A stretch of DNA of 11,578 nt. It comes from Planctomycetaceae bacterium. GTDB lineage: Bacteria > Planctomycetota > MHYJ01 > SBBU01. The notes below the pieces were generated by a model. That model saw only the letters and a list, made by a program, of their open reading frames with translations. It had not been told where the DNA came from and ran no database searches. The stretch spans positions 1 to 11,578 of the forward strand of contig SBBU01000063.1 of the NCBI GenBank assembly GCA_005239585.1, in the 5' to 3' direction. Below are positions 1-6,335 of this stretch, piece by piece; within the stretch, counting starts at the first letter, position 1, and each line of letters starts with the position of its first letter. The position numbers and the translations under genes were made by a program.

Positions 1-246
1 AAACACTTTTATGTACAGATCATCGATGACGATCTCTCCAAAACACTGGTAGCTGCAAATTCGTTAAAACTCAAAGAACGTGTTGGAGGCAATATAAAAG
101 GCGCACAGATGGTTGGGGAAGAAATCGCAAAAAAGGCCCTCGAAAAAGGAATTAAAACAGTTGTACTCGACCGCAGACACTATCGCTACCATGGCCGAGT
201 CAAAGCCTTCGCCGATGCCGCCCGCAAAGCAGGCCTTGAATTCTAA
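1..246 (+). CDS. rplR: 50S ribosomal protein L18 (partial, 5' end outside window)
   Basis: L18 binds 5S rRNA and helps dock it in the central protuberance of the large subunit. The frame is open from base 1 and gives 81 residues to the TAA at 244-246. They match the C-terminal two thirds of L18: a Y-x-Q-I-I-D-D strand at the start, the G-G-N-x-x-x-A-x-x-V-G helix start in the middle, and the hallmark [19 protein letters not shown] end. About 35-40 N-terminal residues, with the basic 5S-binding tail, lie outside the window. It sits upstream of rpsE with an 87-nt gap, the usual spc-operon order. An overlapping +2-frame reading (113-298) is a shadow. Identification is firm; only the start is unseen. 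Confidence 0.96.
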   Translation, partial: KHFYVQIIDDDLSKTLVAANSLKLKERVGGNIKGAQMVGEEIAKKALEKGIKTVVLDRRHYRYHGRVKAFADAARKAGLEF

Positions 247-333
247 AATCTATCGCGTCTCAAATTCCCTCGGAAGAAATCACTTGAAAAACCTGTGAAT
301 TAAAACTATGATCTTCCTTCCAGGTTAAAAAAA

Positions 334-876
334 ATGGGAGACTTTATAGACCCTGTCAGGATTACTCCAGACGAGGAGAAGCAGTTCGAAGAAATAGTGG
401 TGCGGATCACTAGAACCACCAAGGTAATCGCCGGCGGCAAAAGAATGAGTTTTACTGCCCTTTGTGTGACAGGCAATCGCAATGGAAGGGTTGGATGGGG
501 CTATGGAAAAGCTAATGAAGTACCATTAGCAGTGGAAAAAGCAACGAGACAGGCCAGAAGAAACGTTATTACCATCACCGTTGCCAAGGGAAATACGATC
601 CCACACCAAATATTCCACAAGTTCAAGGCGACAAGAATACTTTTAAGACCCGCCAGTGCTGGTACAGGTCTCAGGGCAGGCGCCTCAGCCAGATCTGTCC
701 TTGAACTTGCTGGTGTGAAAAATTGTCTGACTAAACTCTTCGGATCCCGAAATGCCGTAAATTCTGTCAAGGCTACTTTTGAGGCATTACGCAGGATCAG
801 AAGCAAAGAGCAGATCGAACATCTACGCGGTGTCAGGATCTTTACGGCAGAACCCAAACCACTCGGGGTAAAATGA
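334..876 (+). CDS. rpsE: 30S ribosomal protein S5
   Basis: S5 is a small-subunit protein near the mRNA entry site and is important for decoding fidelity. The 180-aa product has normal length. Residues about 16-80 form the dsRBD-like N-terminal domain, with the conserved G-N-x-N-G-R-V-G-W-G-Y-G-K-A-N-E-V-P stretch at residues 47-64. The C-terminal domain includes TIPHQIFHKF (88-97), PASAGTGLRAG (106-116) and the VLELAGVKN helix (122-130). The GWGYGKANEVP wording is typical of PVC-type bacteria. The ATG at 334 has only a weak AGG about 9 nt upstream, but the N-terminal length fits the family. Its TGA overlaps the rplO start as ATGA (873-876), which implies translational coupling. No rpmD (L30) gene follows, unlike the E. 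coli order. Confidence 0.97.
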   Translation: MGDFIDPVRITPDEEKQFEEIVVRITRTTKVIAGGKRMSFTALCVTGNRNGRVGWGYGKANEVPLAVEKATRQARRNVITITVAKGNTIPHQIFHKFKATRILLRPASAGTGLRAGASARSVLELAGVKNCLTKLFGSRNAVNSVKATFEALRRIRSKEQIEHLRGVRIFTAEPKPLGVK

Positions 877-1553
877 ATCTACTAGATATTAGAAAGGCAA
901 AGCTCGGCTGGAGAAAGAGATTCAGGGTTGGAAGAGGTGAATCTTCCGGCTATGGCAAGACATGCGGCAAAGGTAATGAAGGTCAGAACACCCGATCAGG
1001 CATCAGCTACCAGCCATACTTCGAAGGCGGCCAGATGCCGCTCCCGCGCAAAGTCCCTAAACGCGGTTTCAATAATAGATTCAAGACTGTGTATCAAGTT
1101 GTAAATTTGAAAACCCTTGAGAATGTGTTTCAGGATGGAAATCAAGTTACTACTGCAACGCTGATTGAAACAGGAGTAATTCATAAAGGCCCGGTAAAGA
1201 TTCTTGGCAATGGTAATATCGCAAAAAAATTGACGGTTGTTGCCGACGCTTGGTCAAAATCAGCAGAGGCCAAGATAACCAAGGCCGGTGGTACATGTCA
1301 AAAGTCTGAGCGAAAACAAGTTTCAACCTTACAGCGTGTCTCCTTGACAGCTATTCAGCGGAAATTTAATGAAAATGAAACCGTCGATCCCCAAAAGCTC
1401 CTCGAGCAAAAGCTAATCACAGACCCGAATATCCCGGTAAAAATAACAAACGGCCTTTTAACCAAGAAACTCGTGATAATTGCGCAAAAATTCTCCCGCC
1501 AAGCCATAAAGAAGATCAGGGCTAAAAAAGGCCAAGCCAAGGTCATTGAATAA
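873..1553 (+). CDS. rplO: 50S ribosomal protein L15 with duplicated C-terminal domain
   Basis: L15 is a 23S-binding assembly protein of the large subunit. Residues 1-72 hold the extended basic N-terminal arm, including GRGESSGYGKTCGKG (20-34) and the signature EGGQMPLPRKVPKRGFNN (51-68). Residues 76-143 are the L15/L18e-fold core. The protein is 226 aa, against about 145-150 in most bacteria. The extra part (about 155-223) looks like a second copy of the core: P-V-K-I at 107-110 recurs at 188-191, K-K-L at 118-120 recurs at 198-200, and both are followed by a hydrophobic strand and a basic helix. The start overlaps the rpsE stop (ATGA). secY follows after 8 nt. Gene identity is firm; the duplication reading is my own alignment by eye. 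Confidence 0.95.
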   Translation: MNLLDIRKAKLGWRKRFRVGRGESSGYGKTCGKGNEGQNTRSGISYQPYFEGGQMPLPRKVPKRGFNNRFKTVYQVVNLKTLENVFQDGNQVTTATLIETGVIHKGPVKILGNGNIAKKLTVVADAWSKSAEAKITKAGGTCQKSERKQVSTLQRVSLTAIQRKFNENETVDPQKLLEQKLITDPNIPVKITNGLLTKKLVIIAQKFSRQAIKKIRAKKGQAKVIE

Positions 1554-1561
1554 GCTAGACA

Positions 1562-2866
1562 ATGAACATCCTCCAGACATTTGGCAATGTCTTCAAGATC
1601 AAAGAACTCCGCGACAGGATTTTTGTAACTCTCCTGCTAATCACAATCTTCGAAGTAGGCGCGCATATCATACTGCCCGGTGTTGATCCAAATAAAGTCA
1701 AGTCAGCATATCAAGACCAGCAGGGTTTCTTATGGGGAATGCTGCAGATAATCTCAGCCGGCGCATTTGGCCGGGCCGGACTATGCTCGCTGGGAATTGG
1801 TCCATACATAACGGCTAGCATCATCATGTCGCTCCTGACAAAGGTAGATGCACGTCTGGAGGCAATTGCCAAAGAGGGACCGGGAGGACAGCGAAGAATC
1901 AATCAATATACAAGACTGCTCGCTGTGCCTATATGTCTAATCCAGGCCTTTTTCATGGTCAAGGCTGTCATGGGCCCCAGAGGCATTGCAACTGGAGATA
2001 CAATAGACATGTGGATAATGATGGTAGCCGGCCTCACTGCCGGAGGCATCTTTGTAATGTGGCTGGGTGAGCAAATAAGCGAGCTCGGAATAGGAAACGG
2101 GGCATCGGTGTTGATAATGATCGGCATCCTATCAAGATTGCCGCTAATTGTAGGTGATATGATCAACCAAGTGAATTCACAGCCTGAATTCCTGAAGAAC
2201 GTAATAGCAATATTCGTGATTTATGTGGTAGTCATTGCCGCAATAGTTGCCATAACTCAGAGTCAAAGAAGGATTCCAATACAGAGCGCTAAACAATTCA
2301 GGGGCCGCAGGATGGTAATGGGTTCACGAAATTACCTCCCGCTCAGGGTAAATACAGCAGGCGTCATGCCGGTAATATTTGCAAGCGCACTAATGTCAAT
2401 TCCTTACATACTGGCACAGATCCCCTTTTTGCGTTGGTTAGAGGATGAACTAGTGCCGGGTCATTTCTTATATGCCCTGCTCTATGTCGTCTTCATAATG
2501 TTCTTTTCATACTTTTGGACATATCTCTTCTATAAACCTCAGGAGCTTGCAAATAACCTGAAGGAATATGGCAACTTTGTCCCCGGGATAAGACCGGGCG
2601 AACCTACAGAAAGACATATTGATTTTATACTTGCCCGGATAACTCTCTTTGGCGCCGTATTTCTATGCACTATCTCTCTATTGCCTGATATTGCGGCAAA
2701 TGTACTGGGTACACGGCGTTACCTGGTAGCATTCCTCGGCGGTACTGGAATTCTGATTGTGGTCGGTGTTTGCATTGACCTCATCCAAAAAATCGAATCG
2801 TACCTGCTTTTACATCATTACACCGGCTTTGTAGGCAGTTCATCACCAATGCGTGGTAGGAGATGA
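1562..2866 (+). CDS. secY: Protein translocase subunit SecY
   Basis: SecY is the central channel of the SecYEG translocon in the cytoplasmic membrane. It passes unfolded proteins, including signal-peptide proteins, and inserts membrane proteins. At 434 aa it has full family length. About ten hydrophobic segments can be counted (roughly 19-38, 68-90, 116-136, 146-168, 178-200, 212-232, 267-290, 302-325, 355-375, 388-408). Conserved cytosolic loops are visible: INQYTR (113-118), GIGNGASVLI (176-185), the C4 loop with QRRIPIQSAKQ (235-245) and the C5 loop GIRPGEPTER (342-351). The IVVGVCIDLIQKIES run (399-413) fits the last helix. The ATG at 1562 lies 8 nt after rplO, has no clear SD, and the N-terminus fits the family. 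The TGA stop is followed by a 96-nt gap before adk. Confidence 0.97.
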   Translation: MNILQTFGNVFKIKELRDRIFVTLLLITIFEVGAHIILPGVDPNKVKSAYQDQQGFLWGMLQIISAGAFGRAGLCSLGIGPYITASIIMSLLTKVDARLEAIAKEGPGGQRRINQYTRLLAVPICLIQAFFMVKAVMGPRGIATGDTIDMWIMMVAGLTAGGIFVMWLGEQISELGIGNGASVLIMIGILSRLPLIVGDMINQVNSQPEFLKNVIAIFVIYVVVIAAIVAITQSQRRIPIQSAKQFRGRRMVMGSRNYLPLRVNTAGVMPVIFASALMSIPYILAQIPFLRWLEDELVPGHFLYALLYVVFIMFFSYFWTYLFYKPQELANNLKEYGNFVPGIRPGEPTERHIDFILARITLFGAVFLCTISLLPDIAANVLGTRRYLVAFLGGTGILIVVGVCIDLIQKIESYLLLHHYTGFVGSSSPMRGRR

Positions 2867-2962
2867 GCCCCGCACTTGACCAGTGATGACGGTGGAACCA
2901 AATGTGCATTATGAAACAAAATTTTGTGGAGGGGCTAGTCTTGGACTAGTCCAAAGAGCAGG
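2867..2962 (+). promoter_or_regulatory. secY-adk intergenic region with two perfect palindromes
   Basis: This 96-nt gap holds a 12-bp perfect palindrome at 2916-2927 (ACAAAATTTTGT) and a 14-bp perfect palindrome at 2941-2954 (TTGGACTAGTCCAA). The second ends 8 nt before the adk GTG and covers the place where ribosomes would load. An alternative stem, CTAGTC (2935-2940) with GACTAG (2944-2949), competes with it. AGCCCC at the secY stop (2866-2871) can also pair with GGGGCT (2932-2937). These features suit an mRNA structure or an operator acting on adk, but no T-tract marks a terminator. The palindromes are seen directly; the regulatory role is inference. Confidence 0.35.
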
Positions 2963-3589
2963 GTGAAACTTTCATTCCTTGGTGCGGCAGGCGTTGGAAA
3001 GGGGACTCAGGCTGAACTTCTCTGCCAAGAGAAAGGTCTTGCACACATCTCTACCGGCGATCTGCTAAGAGAAGCCGCAAAAATGGGTACGGAGACAGGA
3101 GTAAGGGCCAGGGACTATATGGACAAGGGGCTCCTCGTCCCTGATGAAGTGGTAATAGCTATAATTCAGGACAAATTAAAAGAGATCAAAGGTTTTGTGC
3201 TCGATGGATTTCCAAGGACCAAGCATCAGGCAATCGCGCTCGACAATATTACCCAATTAGATGGCGTAGTCTACTTTTCATCCCCCGAGCGTGTTGTCAT
3301 TGAAAGACTCTCAGGAAGACGAGTCTGCAGGAACTGCGCCGCAAACTATCATTTAAAGCACATACCTCCAAAAAAGGAAAACACCTGTGATAAATGCGGA
3401 GGAGAGTTATATCAGAGGACAGATGACAATGTCGCGGCAATCAGGCTCAGATTCAAAGAGTACAGCAAGACGATAAGCGAATTGCTCGACTTTTACGAGG
3501 CCAAGTCAATTCTTCTTCAAGTAGATGCCTCTCATTCACCGGATGAAACTTACAAACTACTTTTGCAAGCCCTGCCAGCCTCAAAATAA
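2963..3589 (+). CDS. adk: Adenylate kinase (long form, four-Cys zinc LID)
   Basis: This enzyme interconverts ATP + AMP and 2 ADP in the cytosol. The 208-aa protein has the P-loop GAAGVGKGT (7-15), the STGDLLR AMP-binding motif (30-36), LDGFPRT (80-86), and a LID domain whose C122, C125, C142 and C145 form a C-x2-C...C-x2-C zinc site, as in Gram-positive-type long adenylate kinases. RTDDN (152-156) and R-x-R-F-x-E-Y follow. The P-loop lacks the usual proline before the second glycine (Ala at position 9). The start is GTG at 2963, since upstream in-frame codons meet a TAG just before. A purine-rich AAAGAGCAGG lies directly against it. The position between secY and map is the common bacterial order. 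Confidence 0.95.
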   Translation: MKLSFLGAAGVGKGTQAELLCQEKGLAHISTGDLLREAAKMGTETGVRARDYMDKGLLVPDEVVIAIIQDKLKEIKGFVLDGFPRTKHQAIALDNITQLDGVVYFSSPERVVIERLSGRRVCRNCAANYHLKHIPPKKENTCDKCGGELYQRTDDNVAAIRLRFKEYSKTISELLDFYEAKSILLQVDASHSPDETYKLLLQALPASK

Positions 3590-3595
3590 GATCAT

Positions 3596-3636
3596 AAAAC
3601 ATGTTTTTTGACCTGACACTGGGAATTGGAGATTAT
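3596..3636 (+). promoter_or_regulatory. Possible sigma70-type promoter upstream of map
   Basis: In the 110-nt adk-map gap, TTGACC (3608-3613) is followed by a 17-nt spacer and GATTAT (3631-3636), giving 5/6 and 4/6 matches to the -35 and -10 consensus. Transcription would start near 3643 and serve map-infA-rpmJ-rpsM. A 12-bp AT-rich palindrome, AAAACATGTTTT (3596-3607), abuts the -35 box. Such matches arise by chance, so this is a candidate only. Confidence 0.3.
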
Positions 3637-3699
3637 TTGGAACTTGCCTGCGCAGTGGAACTCTCGGAATAGAAATGCAAATCTCACGATTGTAATCAT

Positions 3700-4461
3700 A
3701 TGGCACCTATATTAAAAGAACCATGGGAGATTGCTATTATGAGGCAGGCGGGGAGAATAGTTGGACAAACGATTGAACTCGTTAAACGCAGCATAAGAGT
3801 AGGAATAACAACGGGCGACATTAACGACATGGTTGAACAATTTATCACAAAGCAAGGGGGAACACCCACATTCAAAGGCTATCGCAATTTTCCCGCCTCT
3901 GTCTGCACATCACTGAACAGTGAAGTTGTCCATGGAATCCCAAGTTACAAGAGAAGCATAAAGTCAGGCGATCTGCTGAAGATTGATGTAGGCGTTACAT
4001 TCAAGGGATATGTCGGAGATGCTGCTGTTACTATCCCGGTAGGTGATGTTTCAGATGACGCACAGCGCCTAGTTAACACAACCAGAGATTCACTCTCAGA
4101 GGCAATAAAAATACTGAGGCCAAATATGAGACTCTCTGAGGTATCTGCCAAGATACAAAATCATGTCGAGTCGCGCGGATATTCTGTCGTAAAGAAATAT
4201 GTAGGACACGGCATCGGCCAGAATCTTCATGAAGACCCGCAGGTGCCAAATTTTGTTATGACCCCAGTACAGAATTTCGATATCACCATAAAACCGGGCC
4301 TCGTACTCGCCATCGAGCCAATGGTCAATGAAGGCACTGATGAAGTAAAGACTCAAAGCGATAACTGGACTGTCATTACCAGAGATGGAAAACTCTCGGC
4401 CCATTTTGAGCATACAGTGGCAATAACACACTCTGGGCCGGAGGTATTGACATTGCCATAA
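3700..4461 (+). CDS. map: Methionine aminopeptidase, type I
   Basis: This enzyme removes the initiator methionine from nascent proteins at the ribosome exit. The 253-aa protein has the pita-bread fold signatures, and all the two-metal site ligands can be placed: D96 and D107 (KIDVGVTFKGYVGDAAVT, 94-111), H170 (VGHGIGQNLHEDP, 168-180), E206 (AIEPM, 204-208) and E237 (HFEHTVAIT, 235-243). Substrate-site histidines H78 (VVHGIP) and H177 are also present. No N-terminal zinc-finger extension exists, so it is type Ia-like. The ATG at 3700 has no SD, but the MAPILKEPWEIAIMRQAG start has normal family length. infA follows 24 nt downstream. The adk-map-infA-rpmJ-rpsM order is standard. Confidence 0.97.
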   Translation: MAPILKEPWEIAIMRQAGRIVGQTIELVKRSIRVGITTGDINDMVEQFITKQGGTPTFKGYRNFPASVCTSLNSEVVHGIPSYKRSIKSGDLLKIDVGVTFKGYVGDAAVTIPVGDVSDDAQRLVNTTRDSLSEAIKILRPNMRLSEVSAKIQNHVESRGYSVVKKYVGHGIGQNLHEDPQVPNFVMTPVQNFDITIKPGLVLAIEPMVNEGTDEVKTQSDNWTVITRDGKLSAHFEHTVAITHSGPEVLTLP

Positions 4462-4485
4462 CCTTTTGCTAATTTGTCCTAACGC

Positions 4486-4701
4486 ATGGCTGACGAGGCA
4501 ATTACAGTAGAGGCTATAGTAAAAGAGTCTCTGCCTAATGCGATGTTCAGAGTATCCCTGAAGAATGGACATCTTGTTCTCGCACATGTATCTGGTAAAA
4601 TGCGTATGAACTTTATAAGGATCCTGCCCGGTGACAAGGTGATTGTAGAGCTGTCACCTTATGATCTAACAAGGGGCAGGATTATAAGAAGGGAAAAATA
4701 A
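4486..4701 (+). CDS. infA: Translation initiation factor IF-1
   Basis: IF-1 is a single OB-fold protein that binds the ribosomal A site during initiation together with IF-2 and IF-3. The 71-aa product matches the family end to end: the start [10 protein letters not shown], then [14 protein letters not shown] (16-29), [19 protein letters not shown] (34-52), and the closing [16 protein letters not shown]. Length and sequence are normal. No SD is visible before the ATG at 4486. Its TAA (4699-4701) overlaps the next start as TAATG, so rpmJ is probably translated by re-initiation. Confidence 0.97.
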   Translation: MADEAITVEAIVKESLPNAMFRVSLKNGHLVLAHVSGKMRMNFIRILPGDKVIVELSPYDLTRGRIIRREK

Positions 4702-4814
4702 TGAAGGTGAGACCATCAGTAAAAAAGATTTGTGACCAGTGCAAGATTATAAGACGCCACAGAAGGATAATGGTGATCTGTGATGATCCCAAACATAAGC
4801 AGCGTCAAGGATGA
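4701..4814 (+). CDS. rpmJ: 50S ribosomal protein L36
   Basis: L36 is a very small zinc-ribbon protein of the large subunit. Translating from the ATG at 4701 gives 37 residues beginning [15 protein letters not shown] and ending KHKQRQG, then TGA at 4812-4814. The zinc ligands C11, C14, C27 and H32 are all present, so it is the zinc-binding (C+) form. AAGGG at 4689-4693, inside the infA 3' end, gives a 7-nt SD spacing, and the start overlaps the infA stop by one base. The gene sits between infA and rpsM, its standard place. Confidence 0.96.
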   Translation: MKVRPSVKKICDQCKIIRRHRRIMVICDDPKHKQRQG

Positions 4815-4850
4815 ATCAAATGAAAAATCTCAGACTTTTAATATTGTAAG

Positions 4851-5234
4851 ATGCCGCGCGTAGCTGGTGTAAATATCCCTGATAACAAGCCCATTGGAAT
4901 ATCGCTAATGTATATCTACGGAATCGGGCGCGCAAATGCAAAAGTTATCCTGCAAAAGGCAAATATCGATGTACAGATCCGCGGAGGAAAACTGACCGAC
5001 GAACAGATATCCAAAATAAATGCCGTAATAGAACGCGATCACCCGGTAGAAGGCGTCCTGAAAAGACAGCTTCAAGAAAATATTCACAGATTGATCAGAA
5101 TCGGCTGTTACCGAGGCACAAGACATAAAATAGGCCTGCCTGTCCGAGGACAAAGGACCCGAAGCAACGCCCGGACCAGAAAAGGCCCTCGCAAGACAAT
5201 CGCAGGCAGAAAGAACGCACCAGCACCCAAGTAA
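4851..5234 (+). CDS. rpsM: 30S ribosomal protein S13
   Basis: S13 sits in the head of the small subunit and contacts the P-site tRNA and the bridge to the 50S. The 127-aa product starts MPRVAGVNIPDNKPIGISL, has the YGIGRANA helix-turn region (19-26), the R-x-I-R-I-G-C-Y-R-G-T-R-H segment near 85-97, and the signature GQRTRSNARTRKGPRKTIAG. The basic tail ends NAPAPK. No SD is evident in the 36-nt gap after rpmJ. In most bacteria rpsK follows directly. Here the ribosomal operon stops and a palindrome cluster begins within about 60 bases, so rpsM is the last recognisable operon gene in the window. Confidence 0.97.
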   Translation: MPRVAGVNIPDNKPIGISLMYIYGIGRANAKVILQKANIDVQIRGGKLTDEQISKINAVIERDHPVEGVLKRQLQENIHRLIRIGCYRGTRHKIGLPVRGQRTRSNARTRKGPRKTIAGRKNAPAPK

Positions 5235-5472
5235 ACACTCAACACCTAAAGGCTTATGGCAGGTGGAAAAGGCAGGATAAAAATGGAGACCCACGGCTTC
5301 ACAGCCATGGGGCCTTTCGATTCTTCGGCTGGCCGCCCAGTTGGCGAGCTTCGCCTTCGGCGAGGCGACATCCCGCCGAAACAGGAAAACACGCATTCCT
5401 CCACGTCTTTACAGACGTGGTCCCCTGCGAAGGCGAGATGGAAAATTCAACATTCAAACCGAGGATGAAACC
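5235..5472. repeat. Palindrome cluster (REP-like hairpins) replacing the expected rpsK start
   Basis: This 238-nt stretch has no convincing gene. Hairpin A pairs 5290-5298 with 5303-5311 around a TCAC loop (one mismatch). Hairpin B pairs 5401-5408 with 5413-5420 around TTAC (perfect). The 20-nt cores match at 16 positions, and one differing position pair (G-C in A, T-A in B) is compensatory. Between them are a stem 5348-5355/5359-5366 with loop TTC, and an outer TTCGGC/GCCGAA pair (5324-5329/5375-5380). GGAG lies at 5285-5288, next to hairpin A. The layout resembles a REP/BIME unit of the type moved by TnpA-REP (RAYT) transposases, but no such gene is present. A short ORF at 5256 (MAGGKGR...) has AAAGG just upstream and could be a relic, but it has no recognisable S11 sequence. 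Confidence 0.6.
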
Positions 5473-5526
5473 ATGAAGCATGCAATTTTTTTGTTGGCCA
5501 CAAGTCTACTGGGCACGAATGGTTAG
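5473..5526 (+). pseudogene. Signal-peptide start of the HEAT-repeat gene, cut by in-frame TAG
   Basis: The ATG at 5473 has a strong SD (GAGGA at 5461-5465, 7-nt spacing) and encodes MKHAIFLLATSLLGTNG, a classic secretion signal with a short basic start and a hydrophobic core. Codon 18 (5524-5526) is TAG, and the same frame then continues straight into the HEAT-repeat protein. TAG is also the stop of the DUF3102-like gene and of mutS, so it is probably a normal stop here. The simplest reading is a nonsense mutation or a base error at 5524-5526. The alternative GTG at 5527 has no SD. Confidence 0.6.
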
Positions 5527-6288
5527 GTGCAGGAACAGCCAGACCAAGACCGCAAGGCCGAGATCGCCAAGGCACTCCAAAACCTCAAGGATAAGGATGC
5601 TACAGTCAGAGCCAATGCACTCAAAATACTCGGTGACCCAGATGCAAAAGAGTATGCCAAGGACGTCGCAGCCCTGCTGAAGGATAAAGACGTGTGGGTG
5701 AGAACCTATGCAGTGGAGGCGTTGGGCTTGATGCAAGCAAAAGAGTATGCCAAGGAGATCGCGGCCCTGCTGAAGGATGAGGACAATCTGTTGAGAGCGA
5801 ATGCAACGCGGGCGTTGGGCTGGATGGATGCGAAAGAGTATGCCAAGGACATCGCGGCCCTGCTGAAGGATAAAGACGTGTGGGTGAGAACGAATGCAGT
5901 GAAGGCGTTGGGCTTGATGCAAGCAAAAGAGTATGCCAAGGACGTAACAGCTCTGTTGAAGGATAAAGACGAGCGGCTGAGAGCGGATGCAGCGGAGGCG
6001 TTGGGCTGGATGCAAGCAAAGGAATATGCCAAGAACGTTGCCGAGTTGTTGAATGATGAGAACTCGTATGTGAAAGGGTCTGCAATATGGACGATAGGAA
6101 AACTGCTCTCTGCTAAAGAAGCAAAAGACTATGTGAATAGTGTGGTGAAACTTGCAGGCGACACATCAACGTGCCACATTTGGGATGAAACACAAAAGAG
6201 ACATATTGTAACTACCGTTGGCGCGGTGGCCGCGCAGGTCCTCAAAGATTGGGGAATCGATCCTGAAAAACCAGAAAAACAAAAATGA
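5527..6288 (+). CDS. HEAT-repeat protein (PBS-lyase-type repeats), start disrupted
   Basis: The open frame from GTG 5527 gives 253 residues made almost wholly of 31-residue helical repeats of the form A-K-E-Y-A-K-D-x-A-A-L-L-K-D-x-D...R-x-x-A-x-x-A-L-G. This is the PBS-lyase/HEAT-like pattern, which usually forms a protein-binding solenoid with no catalytic residues. One diverged first unit, four near-identical units and one weaker unit are followed by a unique tail of about 55 residues ending DWGIDPEKPEKQK. The true start is probably ATG 5473, with a signal peptide interrupted by TAG, so the native protein was likely exported. The product may now be untranslated or made only weakly from GTG. 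Palindrome clusters flank it on both sides. The function is unknown; binding a partner protein is only a guess from the fold. Confidence 0.7.
   Translation: MQEQPDQDRKAEIAKALQNLKDKDATVRANALKILGDPDAKEYAKDVAALLKDKDVWVRTYAVEALGLMQAKEYAKEIAALLKDEDNLLRANATRALGWMDAKEYAKDIAALLKDKDVWVRTNAVKALGLMQAKEYAKDVTALLKDKDERLRADAAEALGWMQAKEYAKNVAELLNDENSYVKGSAIWTIGKLLSAKEAKDYVNSVVKLAGDTSTCHIWDETQKRHIVTTVGAVAAQVLKDWGIDPEKPEKQK
5551..6108 (+). repeat. 93-bp tandem repeat array encoding HEAT units
   Basis: Six in-frame 93-bp units start at 5551, 5644, 5737, 5830, 5923 and 6016 with no length variation. Units 2 and 4 (5644-5736 and 5830-5922) differ at only about 6 of 93 bases, while the units between them differ more. 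This suggests that a 186-bp pair was duplicated or homogenised recently. The array is coding, not a CRISPR. Confidence 0.85.
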
Positions 6289-6292
6289 AGCT

Positions 6293-6312
6293 CCGCACAT
6301 TAAGCTGTGCGG
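6293..6312 (+). terminator. Hairpin just after the HEAT-repeat stop codon
   Basis: CCGCACA (6293-6299) pairs perfectly with TGTGCGG (6306-6312) around a 6-nt loop, starting 4 nt after the TGA. It is well placed as a terminator or mRNA-end stem, but no T-tract follows (TATGTGG), so it may be only the first of the palindromes in this gap. Confidence 0.4.
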
Positions 6313-6335
6313 TATGTGGATACGACGATGCTTCA

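Noticed and set aside
113..298. 61-codon + frame at the left edge
   Set aside because: It is out of frame with the clear L18 reading that ends at 246.
2866..2937. 72-nt segment with pairing ends (AGCCCC/GGGGCT) considered as a tRNA
   Set aside because: No T-loop, anticodon arm or conserved tRNA bases can be placed.
2911..2949. 12-residue leader-peptide-like ORF before adk (MKQNFVEGLVLD)
   Set aside because: Too short, no SD and no run of regulatory codons; likely chance.
4096..4587. 163-codon opposite-strand frame across map and infA
   Set aside because: It overlaps two firmly identified genes on the + strand and has no recognisable protein sequence or start signal.
4905..5396. 163-codon opposite-strand frame across rpsM
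   Set aside because: Shadow of rpsM and the palindrome cluster; it shows no domain and no SD.
5256..5468. 70-codon ORF starting MAGGKGR with a nearby AAAGG, placed where rpsK should be
   Set aside because: Beyond the first few residues it runs through the palindromes and shows no S11 sequence; kept only as a possible scar.
5524..5526. Genome-wide reassignment of TAG to an amino acid
   Set aside because: The DUF3102-like gene and mutS both end at TAG exactly where their families should end, so TAG acts as a normal stop here.
5506..6085. Long opposite-strand open frames (169 and 154 codons) under the HEAT-repeat gene
   Set aside because: They are mirror products of the 93-bp tandem repeats; the translations are low-complexity repeats with no SD or family match.
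5551..6108. Regular repeats considered as a CRISPR array
   Set aside because: Units are 93 bp, contiguous, in frame and encode HEAT helices; there are no spacers.
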